A stretch of 64,000 nucleotides of DNA from an uncultured Oscillospiraceae bacterium (GCA_934622035.1 CAKTVG010000010.1:1-64000); one strand, 5' to 3'; counted from the stretch's first letter, positions 15,886 to 24,344 are shown. Notes: a model not told the origin generated them from the letters alone. Numbers and translations are program-made.

Positions 15886-16365
15886 GAAATATTTTTGTTC
15901 AAAGCGTCTTTTTTCGGAAAAATCCACCTGTTCGTGGTGCAGAAGCCAGCGTTTTCTGTCCAGTCCTGCGGAAAAGCCGCCCAGGCCATTGGAGGCGACC
16001 ACGCGGTGGCACGGCAGAACGATGAGCAGCGGGTTCTTCCCCACCGCGTTCGCCGCCGCGCGGCACGCGGCCGGACGTCCCGCCGCCGCGGCAAGCTGCG
16101 CATAGGTCACGACGCTGCCGTAGGGCACGCGGGCAAGCGCCGCCCAGACATCTTTTTGAAAGGCGGTTCCCTGCGGCGCAAGCACCAAGGTAAATTCTTT
16201 CCGTTTTCCGGCAAAGTATTCCTCCAGCTGCCGCGCTGCCTCGCGCGTTGCGGTATCCGGCGATTCCTCTCCTGCCGTCTCCACCGGTGCGATTTCATAA
16301 AGCGCGCCGTCCTGCGCGGAAAGGCGCAGCAGCCCCAGCGGGCCTCGCAGATACTGTACGCTCAT
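15871..16365 (-). CDS. ogt: Methylated-DNA--protein-cysteine methyltransferase
   Basis: A 164-residue suicide DNA-repair protein that moves the methyl group of O6-methylguanine onto its own cysteine. The C-terminal domain holds the complete active-site motif PCHRVV (Cys119), preceded by the helix-turn-helix region YGSVVTYAQLAAAAGRP and NAVGKNPL. The start overlaps the stop of the dCMP deaminase gene by four bases, so the two are translated from one transcript. Confidence 0.93.
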   Translation of the reverse strand: MSVQYLRGPLGLLRLSAQDGALYEIAPVETAGEESPDTATREAARQLEEYFAGKRKEFTLVLAPQGTAFQKDVWAALARVPYGSVVTYAQLAAAAGRPAACRAAANAVGKNPLLIVLPCHRVVASNGLGGFSAGLDRKRWLLHHEQVDFSEKRRFEQKYFFTFP

Positions 16366-16847
16366 TTCTCGCAGGAAAAGTCCAGCGTGATGGAGCGCAG
16401 CTGCGTTGGCAGCCGATGATAGCGCACGCCAGCCGCGTCGAGCATCCGCTTGGACGCGAGGTTCATCTCCGTGCCGTCATATTTATCGGAGAGATAGACA
16501 ATTTCGGCAATTCCCGCCTGAATAATCGCCTTGGCACACTCGTTGCAGGGAAACAGCGCGACGTACAGCCGCGCCCCGCGCAGCACGCGCCCACCGGCGT
16601 TCAGAATCGCGTTCAGCTCCGCGTGCACGACAAAGGGATACTTCGTGTCCTTGCCTTCGCGCTCCCAGGGGAACTCATCGTCGCTGCACCCATTGGGCAG
16701 GCCGTTGTAGCCGGTGGAGATGATGATATTTTCCGGAGAGACGATGCACGCGCCGACCTGTGTGTTCGGATCCTTGCTGCGTTCGGCGGCAAGCAGGGCG
16801 ATGCCCATAAAGTATTCGTCCCAGGAGATGTAGCCCTGTCGTTTCAT
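16362..16847 (-). CDS. dCMP deaminase (copy 2)
   Basis: A 161-residue deoxycytidylate deaminase of ComEB type. Zinc and catalytic residues are complete: HAELNAI (His75, Glu77) and PCNEC (Cys101, Cys104). The N-terminal YFMGIALLAAERSKDPNTQVGA and STGYNGLPNG stretches are typical of dCMP deaminases. It forms dUMP for thymidylate synthesis. It differs widely from the copy at 4723-5226 in the segment between the two zinc motifs. It lies 14 bases after the small export protein gene and overlaps ogt. Confidence 0.88.
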   Translation of the reverse strand: MKRQGYISWDEYFMGIALLAAERSKDPNTQVGACIVSPENIIISTGYNGLPNGCSDDEFPWEREGKDTKYPFVVHAELNAILNAGGRVLRGARLYVALFPCNECAKAIIQAGIAEIVYLSDKYDGTEMNLASKRMLDAAGVRYHRLPTQLRSITLDFSCEK

Positions 16848-16860
16848 GATTTTCCTCCGT

Positions 16861-17346
16861 TCAGGTTAAAAATGCCAGCGCGCGTACGCCCGTGCAGGCC
16901 AGCGTGACCAGCAGCCCGGCGATCAGAACGCCAATCAGAATGGCCGGAATCGCGCGCTTGAGCCGGATATCCATCAGCGCCGCAACGAGCGCACCGGTCC
17001 ACGCGCCGGTTCCCGGCAGCGGGATCGCCACAAGAATACACAGCCCGACCAGCTCGCTTTTTCGCACGCTCTCGCTCTTGCGGGCGGCGCGCGCCTCCAG
17101 CTTCACGGCCAGCTTGCCCAGCCGCGGATACCGCTTCATCCAGTGCAGAATTTTGCGGATAAACAGCAGAATAAACGGCACCGGCAGAAGATTCCCCAGC
17201 ACGCTGGCGATAAAAACCAGCCAGGGATCCGCGCCCTGCGCAATTCCGTAGGGAATCCCCCCGCGCAGCTCGATCAGCGGCACGGCGGAAATCAGGAAGG
17301 TCAGCAGAAGATGACCGCCCTGTGAGGTTGTCAGCCATTGCAGCAT
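16861..17346 (-). CDS. Small multidrug-export-type membrane protein
   Basis: A 161-residue membrane protein with about four hydrophobic segments and the family pattern of PF06695 (COG2426): LLTFLISAVPLIELRGGIPYG near the N-terminus, LGNLLPVPF, and VAIPLPGTGAWTG in the second half. The transport function assigned to the family is poorly supported. It heads a three-gene leftward operon with a dCMP deaminase and ogt. Confidence 0.75.
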   Translation of the reverse strand: MLQWLTTSQGGHLLLTFLISAVPLIELRGGIPYGIAQGADPWLVFIASVLGNLLPVPFILLFIRKILHWMKRYPRLGKLAVKLEARAARKSESVRKSELVGLCILVAIPLPGTGAWTGALVAALMDIRLKRAIPAILIGVLIAGLLVTLACTGVRALAFLT

Positions 17347-17377
17347 AAAATACGCTCACTTTGTTCAGGATGCGTTC

Positions 17378-17406
17378 AGTATATCACGTTTCTTCTCACA
17401 AAGCAA
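17378..17406 (-). promoter_or_regulatory. Promoter of the export protein / dCMP deaminase / ogt operon
   Basis: Minus-strand TTGCTT (17401-17406) and TATACT (17378-17383), 17-base spacer. Confidence 0.6.
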
Positions 17407-17439
17407 GGGAAGCACCGATGAAATCAGGCGGGCGGATGG

Positions 17440-17472
17440 CAAAATCGCCCTGCGGAGACCTCCGCAGGGCGA
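17440..17472 (-). terminator. Terminator of the YedE cluster
   Basis: A 12-base perfect stem (17445-17456 with 17461-17472) directly after the DUF3343 gene on the minus strand, followed by TTTTGC. Confidence 0.7.
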
Positions 17473-17483
17473 AAAGAATGCAG

Positions 17484-17723
17484 TTACTCAAATTCCAGCA
17501 GCAGCTCCGCGCCGCCGTCCGAAAGGCGGTAGACCGCCTCGGTATCGGCGTCGAGCAGCGCCTCGCAGGCATCCTCTGCCTCGTAAAACACGCAGGTTCC
17601 GCAGGAGGAGGAGATTTTGCGCGGCACCGGCGCCATGCGGGCCGTGACGCCCTGCGCCGTCATTTTGCGGTGCGTTTTCAGCGCGGCAAGGTGCGTGTGG
17701 AAGGTCGCGACGAACTGCGTCAT
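17484..17723 (-). CDS. DUF3343-type protein
   Basis: A 79-residue protein resembling the DUF3343 family, usually found beside YedF/TusA-like proteins, selenium genes and EF2568-type desulfurases. It has a Cys-x2-Cys pair (Cys41, Cys44 in SSCGTC) that could bind metal or carry sulfur or selenium. Its start overlaps the TusA-like stop by four bases. The biochemical role is unknown; context suggests a part in sulfur or selenium trafficking. Confidence 0.7.
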   Translation of the reverse strand: MTQFVATFHTHLAALKTHRKMTAQGVTARMAPVPRKISSSCGTCVFYEAEDACEALLDADTEAVYRLSDGGAELLLEFE

Positions 17724-17929
17724 GCCTTCGTCAGGACGAGGGAAAACTCGTCGTCCTCCAGCTCCCGGATTTCGACGGCATAGCCCGCGTGCATGGCAAA
17801 ACGGCGCACATTCTGCACGGCAGTTTCGTTGTCCACAAGCACCTCCAGCTTTGCCGGGTGCTCGCTTTCAATCGCCTTCTGCACCCGCAGCACGGGAATC
17901 GGGCAGGAAAGACCTCTTGCATCGACCAT
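17720..17929 (-). CDS. TusA/YedF-like sulfur carrier
   Basis: A 69-residue protein with the SirA/TusA motif DARGLSCPIPVL, in which Cys9 is the persulfide-carrying cysteine followed by Pro-x-Pro. TusA-type proteins relay sulfur, or in YedF homologues possibly selenium, between desulfurases and acceptors. It lies 3 bases after the YedE-like gene and overlaps the DUF3343 gene. It is shorter than full YedF proteins, which carry a second domain; the following DUF3343 gene may supply a split counterpart. Confidence 0.85.
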   Translation of the reverse strand: MVDARGLSCPIPVLRVQKAIESEHPAKLEVLVDNETAVQNVRRFAMHAGYAVEIRELEDDEFSLVLTKA

Positions 17930-17932
17930 GGC

Positions 17933-19030
17933 TTACTGCTGCTCCTTCTTCAGATGGGTGAGGGAGATGACCAGAATGACAACCAGGCAGACGATGGTGG
18001 CAACGGGGCCGTTCGCGCCGGTGCCGTCCGCGGAGGAGGCGGTCTTGAGGGTGTGAGCGGCGGCAGCGCCTGCGATCATGCCGAGCACGGTGACGGCGCT
18101 GTCGGAGTTGCCCTCACCGGTGAGGATGAGCTGACGCAGCGGGCAGCCGCCGAGGAGCGTGCAGCCCCAGCCGACGACGGTCATGCCGAGCAGGTTCCAC
18201 AGCCATTCGTTGTGGGCGATGGGCTGGCCTTCAAAGCCGAACTTAATGTAGGTGGAGACGGGCACGCCTTCCGCAAGCGCGCGGATCGCGTTGCCTGCAA
18301 AAACCGCCAGCAGGATGCAGCCAAAGCCGGCCAGCAGGCCGAATTCCTTGAACATCACGGCGTCGCGCACGCCGCCGACCATGCACAGGCGGCTCTTCTG
18401 TGCCAGAGCGCCGACGATCAGGCCGATGCCGAGGGAGAGCAGGATGGGCGCATGCTTGGAGCCGGGACCCTCCGCAGAGGAGGCGAAGTAAGCGGCGCCG
18501 ACAAGCGTCAGCACAAAGCCGAAGATCAGCATCACGGGGAAGGCCAGGCCTTCGACCTTGCTCTGCTTATAGGCGCGGCCAAGGGAGAAGTTCTTCTTCA
18601 GGAAGAACACACCGATGAGAATGCCGAGGATGAAGCCGACCAGACCGACAACGGCGTTCAAGTCGCCGCCGCCGATGCGGATGACCATACGCAGCGGGCA
18701 GCCAAGGAAGACCAGCGCACCAATCATGACGGCTGCACCGAGGGTGAAGCGGATCACGGGGGAGCTGCCGGCCTTGGGCTTGAATTCCTTGCCGATCAGA
18801 GCCATGATGCAGGCGCCTGCGATGATGCCGACGATTTCCGGACGGAAATACTGCACAACGCCCGCCTGATGCAGCTTCAGGGAGCCTGCGATGTCGCGCA
18901 GGAAGCAGGCAATACAGAAGCCCATGTTGGCGGGGTTGCCGTGCGCGCTCAGGATGACCGCAGCCGCGCCGATCGCCAGACCGCAGAGCATCACGAGCCA
19001 GTACTTTTTGAAGAAGCTTTCTTTCTTCAT
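17933..19030 (-). CDS. yedE: YedE/YeeE-family sulfur or selenium transporter
   Basis: A 365-residue polytopic membrane protein with about ten hydrophobic segments and two related halves. Cys-containing family motifs are visible: GFCIACFLRD near residue 38, FLGCPLRMV, SRLCMVGGVRD and GCTLLGGCPLRQ. YeeE homologues import thiosulfate through conserved cysteines; the form called YedE or FdhT occurs with selenium metabolism genes. The following TusA-like and DUF3343 genes and the divergent EF2568-type desulfurase favour the second reading. No selD, selA or selB is in the window, so selenium use cannot be confirmed here. Confidence 0.82.
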   Translation of the reverse strand: MKKESFFKKYWLVMLCGLAIGAAAVILSAHGNPANMGFCIACFLRDIAGSLKLHQAGVVQYFRPEIVGIIAGACIMALIGKEFKPKAGSSPVIRFTLGAAVMIGALVFLGCPLRMVIRIGGGDLNAVVGLVGFILGILIGVFFLKKNFSLGRAYKQSKVEGLAFPVMLIFGFVLTLVGAAYFASSAEGPGSKHAPILLSLGIGLIVGALAQKSRLCMVGGVRDAVMFKEFGLLAGFGCILLAVFAGNAIRALAEGVPVSTYIKFGFEGQPIAHNEWLWNLLGMTVVGWGCTLLGGCPLRQLILTGEGNSDSAVTVLGMIAGAAAAHTLKTASSADGTGANGPVATIVCLVVILVISLTHLKKEQQ

Positions 19031-19087
19031 CTGACATTCTCCTTTTTCATTTCTGAGTTTGTAACGCCGGGGCGTTCATTTATTTCA

Positions 19088-19116
19088 AGTATAACGAAAA
19101 CGTATGCGGCAGTCAA
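19088..19116 (-). promoter_or_regulatory. Promoter of the YedE cluster
   Basis: Minus-strand TTGACT (19111-19116) and TATACT (19088-19093), 17-base spacer. Confidence 0.75.
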
Positions 19117-19136
19117 TACGCCTCTTTCAAATTCGG

Positions 19137-19151
19137 CATTGTCGAACAATG
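19137..19151. promoter_or_regulatory. Palindrome between divergent promoters
   Basis: CATTGT-CGA-ACAATG, a perfect 6-base inverted repeat with a 3-base centre, sits between the leftward yedE promoter and the rightward desulfurase promoter. It is 20-35 bases from each -35 box, a position from which one regulator could control both units. Confidence 0.45.
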
Positions 19152-19167
19152 TAATTTGCGCGGCAGC

Positions 19168-19196
19168 TTGCAGCTTTCCCCTGCGCGCATTATAAT
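19168..19196 (+). promoter_or_regulatory. Promoter of the EF2568-type desulfurase
   Basis: TTGCAG (19168-19173) and consensus TATAAT (19191-19196), 17-base spacer, 25 bases before ATG 19222. Confidence 0.75.
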
Positions 19197-19221
19197 TAGA
19201 GAAAAACAATCGGAGGCAGCC

Positions 19222-20355
19222 ATGATTTATCTGGACAACGCCGCGACCTCCTTCCCGAAAGCGCCCGGCGTCAGCGCAAAAATGTGTGAATACCTCGACC
19301 GCGTGGGCGCAAGCGTCAACCGCGGCGTCTACGCCGCTGCGCAGGAGGCGGAGCTGGAGCAGCTCAGTCTGCGGGAGAAGCTCTGCGCCTTTTTCCATCA
19401 TCCGGAGCCGGTGCGCGTGCTCTTCACATCAGGCGCAACCGCGGCGCTGAATCTCGCCATCAAGGGAAGGCTGCGCCGCGGCAGCCGCGTGCTCGTCAGC
19501 TCAATGGAGCACAACGCGGTCATGCGGCCTCTGGTGCAGCTCGGCGCGGATTTCACGCGTGTCCCCTGCGGCGCTGACGGGCGGCTCGACCTCGCGGCTC
19601 TGGAGCAGCTGCTGCAGGATAAACCGGAAATGCTGATTTTGAATCACGCGTCGAACGTCAGCGGAACCGTGCAGGACGCGCAGAGTGTCGGAGAATTATG
19701 TAAACACTTCAGTGTTCCCTTTGTGCTCGATGCCGCACAGTCGGCCGGGCACGTACCGGTAGATTTTGAAGGCTTTTCGCTCAGTGCTCTGGCCGTTCCC
19801 GCCCACAAGGGACTTCTCGGCCCGCAGGGCATCGGCGCGCTGCTGGTCACGAAGAAATTTGCCGCGCAGCTCGACCCGCTCATCGCAGGCGGAACGGGCA
19901 GCATGTCCGACTCCGAGGAGCTGCCGCCCTATCTGCCCGACCGCTTTGAAGCCGGTACGCCGAATCTGCCTGGCATCTACGGCTGGTCGGCGTCTATGGA
20001 TTATGTAAACCACGTTGGTCTTCCCGCTCTGCGTGCGCACGAGCTTGCGCTGACGCAGCGCTTTCTGAATGGACTGTGTGAGCTGCCGGGTCTGCGTCTG
20101 GCTGGGCCGTGGGAAACGGCGCAGCGTGTCGGCGTGATCTCCGTTGATTTTCTGAACATGGACAACGCCGAGGCCGCCGACCGGCTGGAGCGCGAATTCG
20201 GTATTCTGACCCGCTGCGGTCTGCACTGCGCTCCCGCCGCGCACAAAACGCTCGGCACCTTCCCGCAGGGCACGGTGCGCTTTTCCATTGGCTGCTATAC
20301 AACGCCGGAGGACATCGACGCTGCCCTCGCCGCACTGCACATTCTGACGTGTTAA
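19222..20355 (+). CDS. EF2568-type cysteine desulfurase family protein
   Basis: A 377-residue class V aminotransferase-fold PLP enzyme. The PLP lysine is Lys196 in VPAHKGLLGPQG and the reactive cysteine is probably Cys336 in RCGLHCAPAAH. That HCAPxxH motif and the N-terminal IYLDNAATSFPKAP are marks of the EF2568 subgroup rather than IscS/NifS, which in this window is the gene at 57312-58442. The subgroup is known from selenium-dependent molybdenum hydroxylase loci. It should free sulfur or selenium from cysteine or selenocysteine. CGGAGG precedes ATG 19222. It is divergent from the YedE cluster with a shared palindrome. Confidence 0.85.
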   Translation: MIYLDNAATSFPKAPGVSAKMCEYLDRVGASVNRGVYAAAQEAELEQLSLREKLCAFFHHPEPVRVLFTSGATAALNLAIKGRLRRGSRVLVSSMEHNAVMRPLVQLGADFTRVPCGADGRLDLAALEQLLQDKPEMLILNHASNVSGTVQDAQSVGELCKHFSVPFVLDAAQSAGHVPVDFEGFSLSALAVPAHKGLLGPQGIGALLVTKKFAAQLDPLIAGGTGSMSDSEELPPYLPDRFEAGTPNLPGIYGWSASMDYVNHVGLPALRAHELALTQRFLNGLCELPGLRLAGPWETAQRVGVISVDFLNMDNAEAADRLEREFGILTRCGLHCAPAAHKTLGTFPQGTVRFSIGCYTTPEDIDAALAALHILTC

Positions 20356-20410
20356 AAATCTCAATCATGTTTGCGGCCGCGCCTGCAAATCTTGCGCGCC
20401 GCCGAATATA

Positions 20411-20468
20411 TCCGTAGGGGGACGGGTTCCCCCGTCCTACGTGCAGGAATTTTCAAATTTGTAACTGC
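20411..20468. repeat. Intergenic repeat, copy 1
   Basis: A roughly 58-base unit opening TCCGTAG, with an internal GC-rich hairpin, and closing with an AT-rich half ending ATTTGTAACTGC. A diverged second copy lies at 20537-20591 in the same orientation. Nothing coding is convincing in 20356-20593. Confidence 0.5.
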
Positions 20469-20536
20469 CCACACCGGTCACGGCACGCCGTGGCCGCGGG
20501 AAGGAACCCGCAGATTATGCACGCACCGCAAAAACG

Positions 20537-20591
20537 TCCGTAGTGGGCGGTTTCCCGTCCCGTGGGAAGGAAATTTTAAATTTGTGACTGC
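20537..20591. repeat. Intergenic repeat, copy 2
   Basis: Second copy, opening TCCGTAG and closing ATTTGTGACTGC. By eye the AT-rich 3' half matches copy 1 best and the GC-rich half is more diverged. The stretch between the copies holds short GC-rich inverted repeats only. The pair resembles short palindromic intergenic elements. Confidence 0.45.
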
Positions 20592-20593
20592 AA

Positions 20594-20624
20594 AAAATCC
20601 CGTGTCTGCCCGACACGGGATTTT
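20594..20624 (-). terminator. Terminator of the ABC exporter operon
   Basis: A perfect 13-base stem (20594-20606 with 20612-20624, 5-base loop) with A/T runs on both sides, so it can work in both directions. It lies 7 bases after the leftward exporter gene. Confidence 0.8.
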
Positions 20625-20630
20625 CCGTTA

Positions 20631-22460
20631 TTACGCCCCCTGGCCGAAAAGCCGGGCGGCAGATTCCTCCGCAAACTGCTTGCTGTATAGGTCGTGGTAA
20701 TAGCCATGCGCCTTCAGCAGCGACTCGTGCGTGCCCTGCTCGACGATCTTACCGTCGCGCACCACAAGAATCAGATCCGCCTTGCGGATGGTGGACAGGC
20801 GGTGTGCAATCAGGAACGACGTCCGATCCTTGAGCAGATGGTCGATCGCCTGCTGGATGAGCTGCTCGGTCTGCGTGTCGATGGAGCTGGTCGCCTCATC
20901 GAGAACGAAAATTCTCGGGTCGGCCAGCACGGCGCGGGCAAAGGAAATGAGCTGCTTTTCGCCGGTGGAGAGCTTGTCGCCGCCCTCGCCCACCTCGCTG
21001 TCCCAGCCGTTTTCCAGCTTGGCCGCAACGATATCCGCAGAAACGGCTCTTGCCGCCGCTTCCACCTCCTCGTCGGTCGCGTCGAGTCTGCCGTAGCGGA
21101 TGTTCTCGCGCACACTGCCGGAGAAAAGATGCGGGCTTTGCAGTACATAGCCGATGCTCGAATGCAGCCAGAGCTGGCTGCGCTCGCGGTAATCACGGCC
21201 GTCGATCAGGATTCTGCCCTGCGTCGGCTCAAAGAAGCGGCAGACAAGGTTGACCAGCGTCGATTTGCCCGCACCCGTCTCGCCCACAAGCGCAACCGTC
21301 GTTCCGGCGGGAATCTTGAGCGAGAAGTGCTGCAAAACATCCTCGCCGCCGTCCGGATAGCGGAAGGTCACATCCTCAAATTCAATGTCGCCGCGCAGCG
21401 GCTCCCAATTCTCCTTTTTCGGTTCGAAGGCATCGCCGTACTTTTCCAGCACCTCCGGCGTGTCCGTGATCTCCGGCGTTTTATCCAGAAGATCGGTCAC
21501 GCGCTCAATGGAGGCTTGCAGAGAGATAAACTCGGCGATGTTGGATGCCGTCATCTGGATCGGCTCGAAAATGCCGACGGCGTAGGTCAGGAAGGTAGAC
21601 AGCGTCGCCAGCTCCAGCGCCTGCTCCGTGACAAGATAACCGCCGCGCAGCAGCACGATGGCGACCGCCAGCGTGCTGAACAGCAGCACCAGCGGGATAT
21701 ACACCGCGTTCAGCCGCGCCGCGCGGATGCCGGATTCATGCATTCCCTCTGTGAGCTTGCGGAATTCGCCGGTCATTTTTTCCTCGATCACGAGCGTTTT
21801 TGCGGTTTTTGCACCCGTAATGCCCTCGTTGAAGGCGCCGGTGATGCGGGAATTCAGCTTGCGGATTTTGCGGTTCCAGTGCAGGATGCGATCCTGAAAA
21901 TAGGCCGTCAGCACCGCCATAAAGGGCACAATCAGCATCACAACCAGCGCCAGCTTCCAGTTGAGCACCAGCATGGAGATCATCGTGCCGAGGACATAGA
22001 ACATTGCCCACAGGATATCCGTAAAATTCCAGGCGATCATGCTGGCAATGCGGTTGGTATCGCTCATCAGGCGGCTGAGAAGGTATCCGACCGGCGTGAC
22101 GTTGTAGAATGAAAAGGAAAGCGTTTGCAGATGGTGGAACAGCCGCTGCTTGAGGTCGCGGCCGAAGTACATCTCAATGCGCATGGAATTATTGCAGAAC
22201 CACATGACGCTCAGGCCCTGCAGGATGATCATCGCCGTGTAGACCAGCGCGTAGGGCAGCAGTCCCGTCGTGACACCCTTCTGGATGAAATTCCGGATGG
22301 CATACTGCTGAAGCAGCGGCAAAAGGACATCGACGAGGGCGCAGAGGCCGTTGAAGGCCAGCATGCCGACGAAATCTCTGCGGTAGTTCTTCAAAAACGG
22401 CGCCAGCCGCTTCCAGATGCCCCAGTCAAAGCTTTGGGTAAACTCTTTTTCATCATGCAT
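20631..22460 (-). CDS. Heterodimeric ABC exporter, consensus subunit (BmrD-like)
   Basis: A 609-residue half transporter with six membrane helices (about 1-320) followed by an ATPase domain. Walker A is GETGAGKST, the signature is LSTGEKQ, and Walker B FVLDEATSS has the catalytic Glu. Its partner, encoded just upstream with an 8-base overlap, has Asp in place of that Glu. Combined with the altered signature here (Thr for Gly), this gives one consensus and one degenerate ATP site, the pattern of heterodimeric multidrug exporters such as BmrCD. No peptidase domain for peptide export is present. Substrates are unknown. Confidence 0.85.
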   Translation of the reverse strand: MHDEKEFTQSFDWGIWKRLAPFLKNYRRDFVGMLAFNGLCALVDVLLPLLQQYAIRNFIQKGVTTGLLPYALVYTAMIILQGLSVMWFCNNSMRIEMYFGRDLKQRLFHHLQTLSFSFYNVTPVGYLLSRLMSDTNRIASMIAWNFTDILWAMFYVLGTMISMLVLNWKLALVVMLIVPFMAVLTAYFQDRILHWNRKIRKLNSRITGAFNEGITGAKTAKTLVIEEKMTGEFRKLTEGMHESGIRAARLNAVYIPLVLLFSTLAVAIVLLRGGYLVTEQALELATLSTFLTYAVGIFEPIQMTASNIAEFISLQASIERVTDLLDKTPEITDTPEVLEKYGDAFEPKKENWEPLRGDIEFEDVTFRYPDGGEDVLQHFSLKIPAGTTVALVGETGAGKSTLVNLVCRFFEPTQGRILIDGRDYRERSQLWLHSSIGYVLQSPHLFSGSVRENIRYGRLDATDEEVEAAARAVSADIVAAKLENGWDSEVGEGGDKLSTGEKQLISFARAVLADPRIFVLDEATSSIDTQTEQLIQQAIDHLLKDRTSFLIAHRLSTIRKADLILVVRDGKIVEQGTHESLLKAHGYYHDLYSKQFAEESAARLFGQGA

Positions 22461-24288
22461 TGTCCTCGCCCCCTTCCAGCAGCATTGCGCGGTCGTCGCT
22501 GCGCATCTGAATGTCGTAAATTTCCTTATAAATGCCCGGCTGCGCGATCAGTTCCTCGTGCGTACCGAGCGCAGAGAGTCTTCCGTCCTCCAGAACCAGA
22601 ATGCGGTCTGCCTGCATCAGCGTCGGAATACGGTGGGAAATCAGAATCACCGTCGCATCGCGCAGCGTTTCACGCAATGCCGAGCGGATCTTGGCGTCGG
22701 TTTCCGCATCCACTGCGGAGAGCGAGTCGTCAAAGATCATCACGGGCGTCTTTTGCAGCAGCATTCTCGCAATGGCGACGCGCTGCTTCTGTCCGCCGGA
22801 CAGGGTCACGCCGCGCTCGCCGACGACGGTGTCATAGCCCTCGGGGAAGGCGGAAATCGCCTCATCCACGCAGGCGATCCGCGCCGCCTCGCGCATTTCC
22901 TCCTCCGTCGCCTCCGGCCGCGCCGCGCAGATATTCTCGCGGATGGTCTGGGAAAAGAGGAAGGGCTCCTGAAGCACAAAGCCGATGTTTTTGCGCAGCT
23001 CACTGCGGGCAAGCTCGCGCAGATCCGTGCCGCCGATGGTAATGCTGCCGGATTCGACGTCATAGAGCCGGTCGAGCAGCTGCACGAGCGTGCTCTTGCC
23101 GGAGCCGGTGCCGCCCAGAATCGCAAAGGTCTCGCCCCTGCGGATGGTGAAGGACAGATCGTGCAGCACCTCCTGTCCCTCATAGCGGAAGGACACGTGG
23201 TCAAAGGCGATGTCGCCCGCTTCGAAGGGCTTGGCCTGCGGCGGGTCCTGCTCCTCCTGCGCATTGAGGACGTAACCCACGCGGTCCATGGAGACGCCGG
23301 CCTTGCTCATCTCCGAAAGCACTCTGCCCAGAGAGCGCACCGGCCAGGCCAGAGATTCATTGTAGCTGACAAAGGCAATGAACGCGCCGAGCGTCATGCG
23401 GCCGTGCACCGTCTCCACGACGCCGACCAGGATGATCACCATGACCTGAATGCAGGTCAGAAGCGTCCCGGACGCCCAATAGACGGAAAGCAGCTTGCCC
23501 AGCTTGACCCACAGGCGGGCAAAGCGGTTGTTCTTTTCATCGAACTTGTCGTCCTCAAAGCGCTCCCGGCCGAAGGCGCGCACGACGCGCACGCCGGTCA
23601 TATTCTCCTGCGCACAGGTGGTCAGCTCGCCCTCGGCCTCGTCGGCCACCTGATAGCGGGAGGAAATCTTCCGGTAAAACACGCCGGAGGACAGCCCCAC
23701 GACCGGAATAATGGCCGCCGACACCAGAGAAAGCCGCACATTCATCGAAAACATGATGTAAAGATACAGCACGATCAAAAAAACCGTGCGGATCACCTCA
23801 ATGAGCTGGTTGCAGACAAAATTGCGGATCACGTCCACATCCGAGGTGCAGCGCTGGATGATGTCTCCCGTGGGATTGGCCTTGTGCCAGGCGAAGGTCA
23901 GGCGCTCAATGTGGCTGTAAAGGTCGTCGCGCAGGCTCTTGACATAGGTTTCCGAGCCCTTGGAGAGATTGATGCGCTGCCCATATGCGCAGAAGCCGCG
24001 CAGAATCGCCACCAGCAGAACCGCCGCCGCGGCAAGCCACAGCGCGCGCAGCGTGCTCTGTGTCAGTGTGTTCCAGAGCGGCAGCAGCCGGGCGGGCAGC
24101 TCCGGCGTCTTGCTGTCGAGGACGGAGTCCACCGTCAGCCGAATGATCTGCGGCGTCAGAGCATTAAAGGCCATGCTCAGGCAGGAAAAAACCAGCGCCG
24201 CGATAAAATAGCCCCAGCAGCCCCGGAGGTAATGCGTCACCAGACGCGCCTTTTCCCTCCGGGACAGCTTTTGCGTTGTTGTATCCAT
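22453..24288 (-). CDS. Heterodimeric ABC exporter, degenerate-site subunit (BmrC-like)
   Basis: A 611-residue half transporter with six membrane helices and a C-terminal ATPase domain: Walker A GGTGSGKST, signature LSGGQKQR, Walker B MIFDDSLSAVD with Asp where the catalytic Glu normally sits, and ISHR for the H-loop. It should pair with the 609-residue product of the next gene. ATG 24288 has AAGGAG eight bases upstream. The long leader carries a small peptide gene and an intrinsic terminator, which suggests control by ribosome-mediated attenuation, as reported for bmrB-bmrCD of Bacillus subtilis. Confidence 0.85.
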   Translation of the reverse strand: MDTTTQKLSRREKARLVTHYLRGCWGYFIAALVFSCLSMAFNALTPQIIRLTVDSVLDSKTPELPARLLPLWNTLTQSTLRALWLAAAAVLLVAILRGFCAYGQRINLSKGSETYVKSLRDDLYSHIERLTFAWHKANPTGDIIQRCTSDVDVIRNFVCNQLIEVIRTVFLIVLYLYIMFSMNVRLSLVSAAIIPVVGLSSGVFYRKISSRYQVADEAEGELTTCAQENMTGVRVVRAFGRERFEDDKFDEKNNRFARLWVKLGKLLSVYWASGTLLTCIQVMVIILVGVVETVHGRMTLGAFIAFVSYNESLAWPVRSLGRVLSEMSKAGVSMDRVGYVLNAQEEQDPPQAKPFEAGDIAFDHVSFRYEGQEVLHDLSFTIRRGETFAILGGTGSGKSTLVQLLDRLYDVESGSITIGGTDLRELARSELRKNIGFVLQEPFLFSQTIRENICAARPEATEEEMREAARIACVDEAISAFPEGYDTVVGERGVTLSGGQKQRVAIARMLLQKTPVMIFDDSLSAVDAETDAKIRSALRETLRDATVILISHRIPTLMQADRILVLEDGRLSALGTHEELIAQPGIYKEIYDIQMRSDDRAMLLEGGEDNA

Positions 24289-24344
24289 AAGATTCTCCTT
24301 CCATTTTGGAAATTGGGAAAGCGTTGACGAACTCGCTTTCGGAC

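Noticed and set aside
20371..20700. A 109-codon frame after the desulfurase
   Set aside because: It runs through the two intergenic repeats, a terminator and the end of the exporter gene; the apparent internal peptide repeat comes from the DNA repeats.
20631..24288. Bacteriocin or lantibiotic exporter
   Set aside because: No C39 peptidase domain and no precursor peptide gene nearby. The 22-residue frame fits a regulatory leader better than an export substrate.
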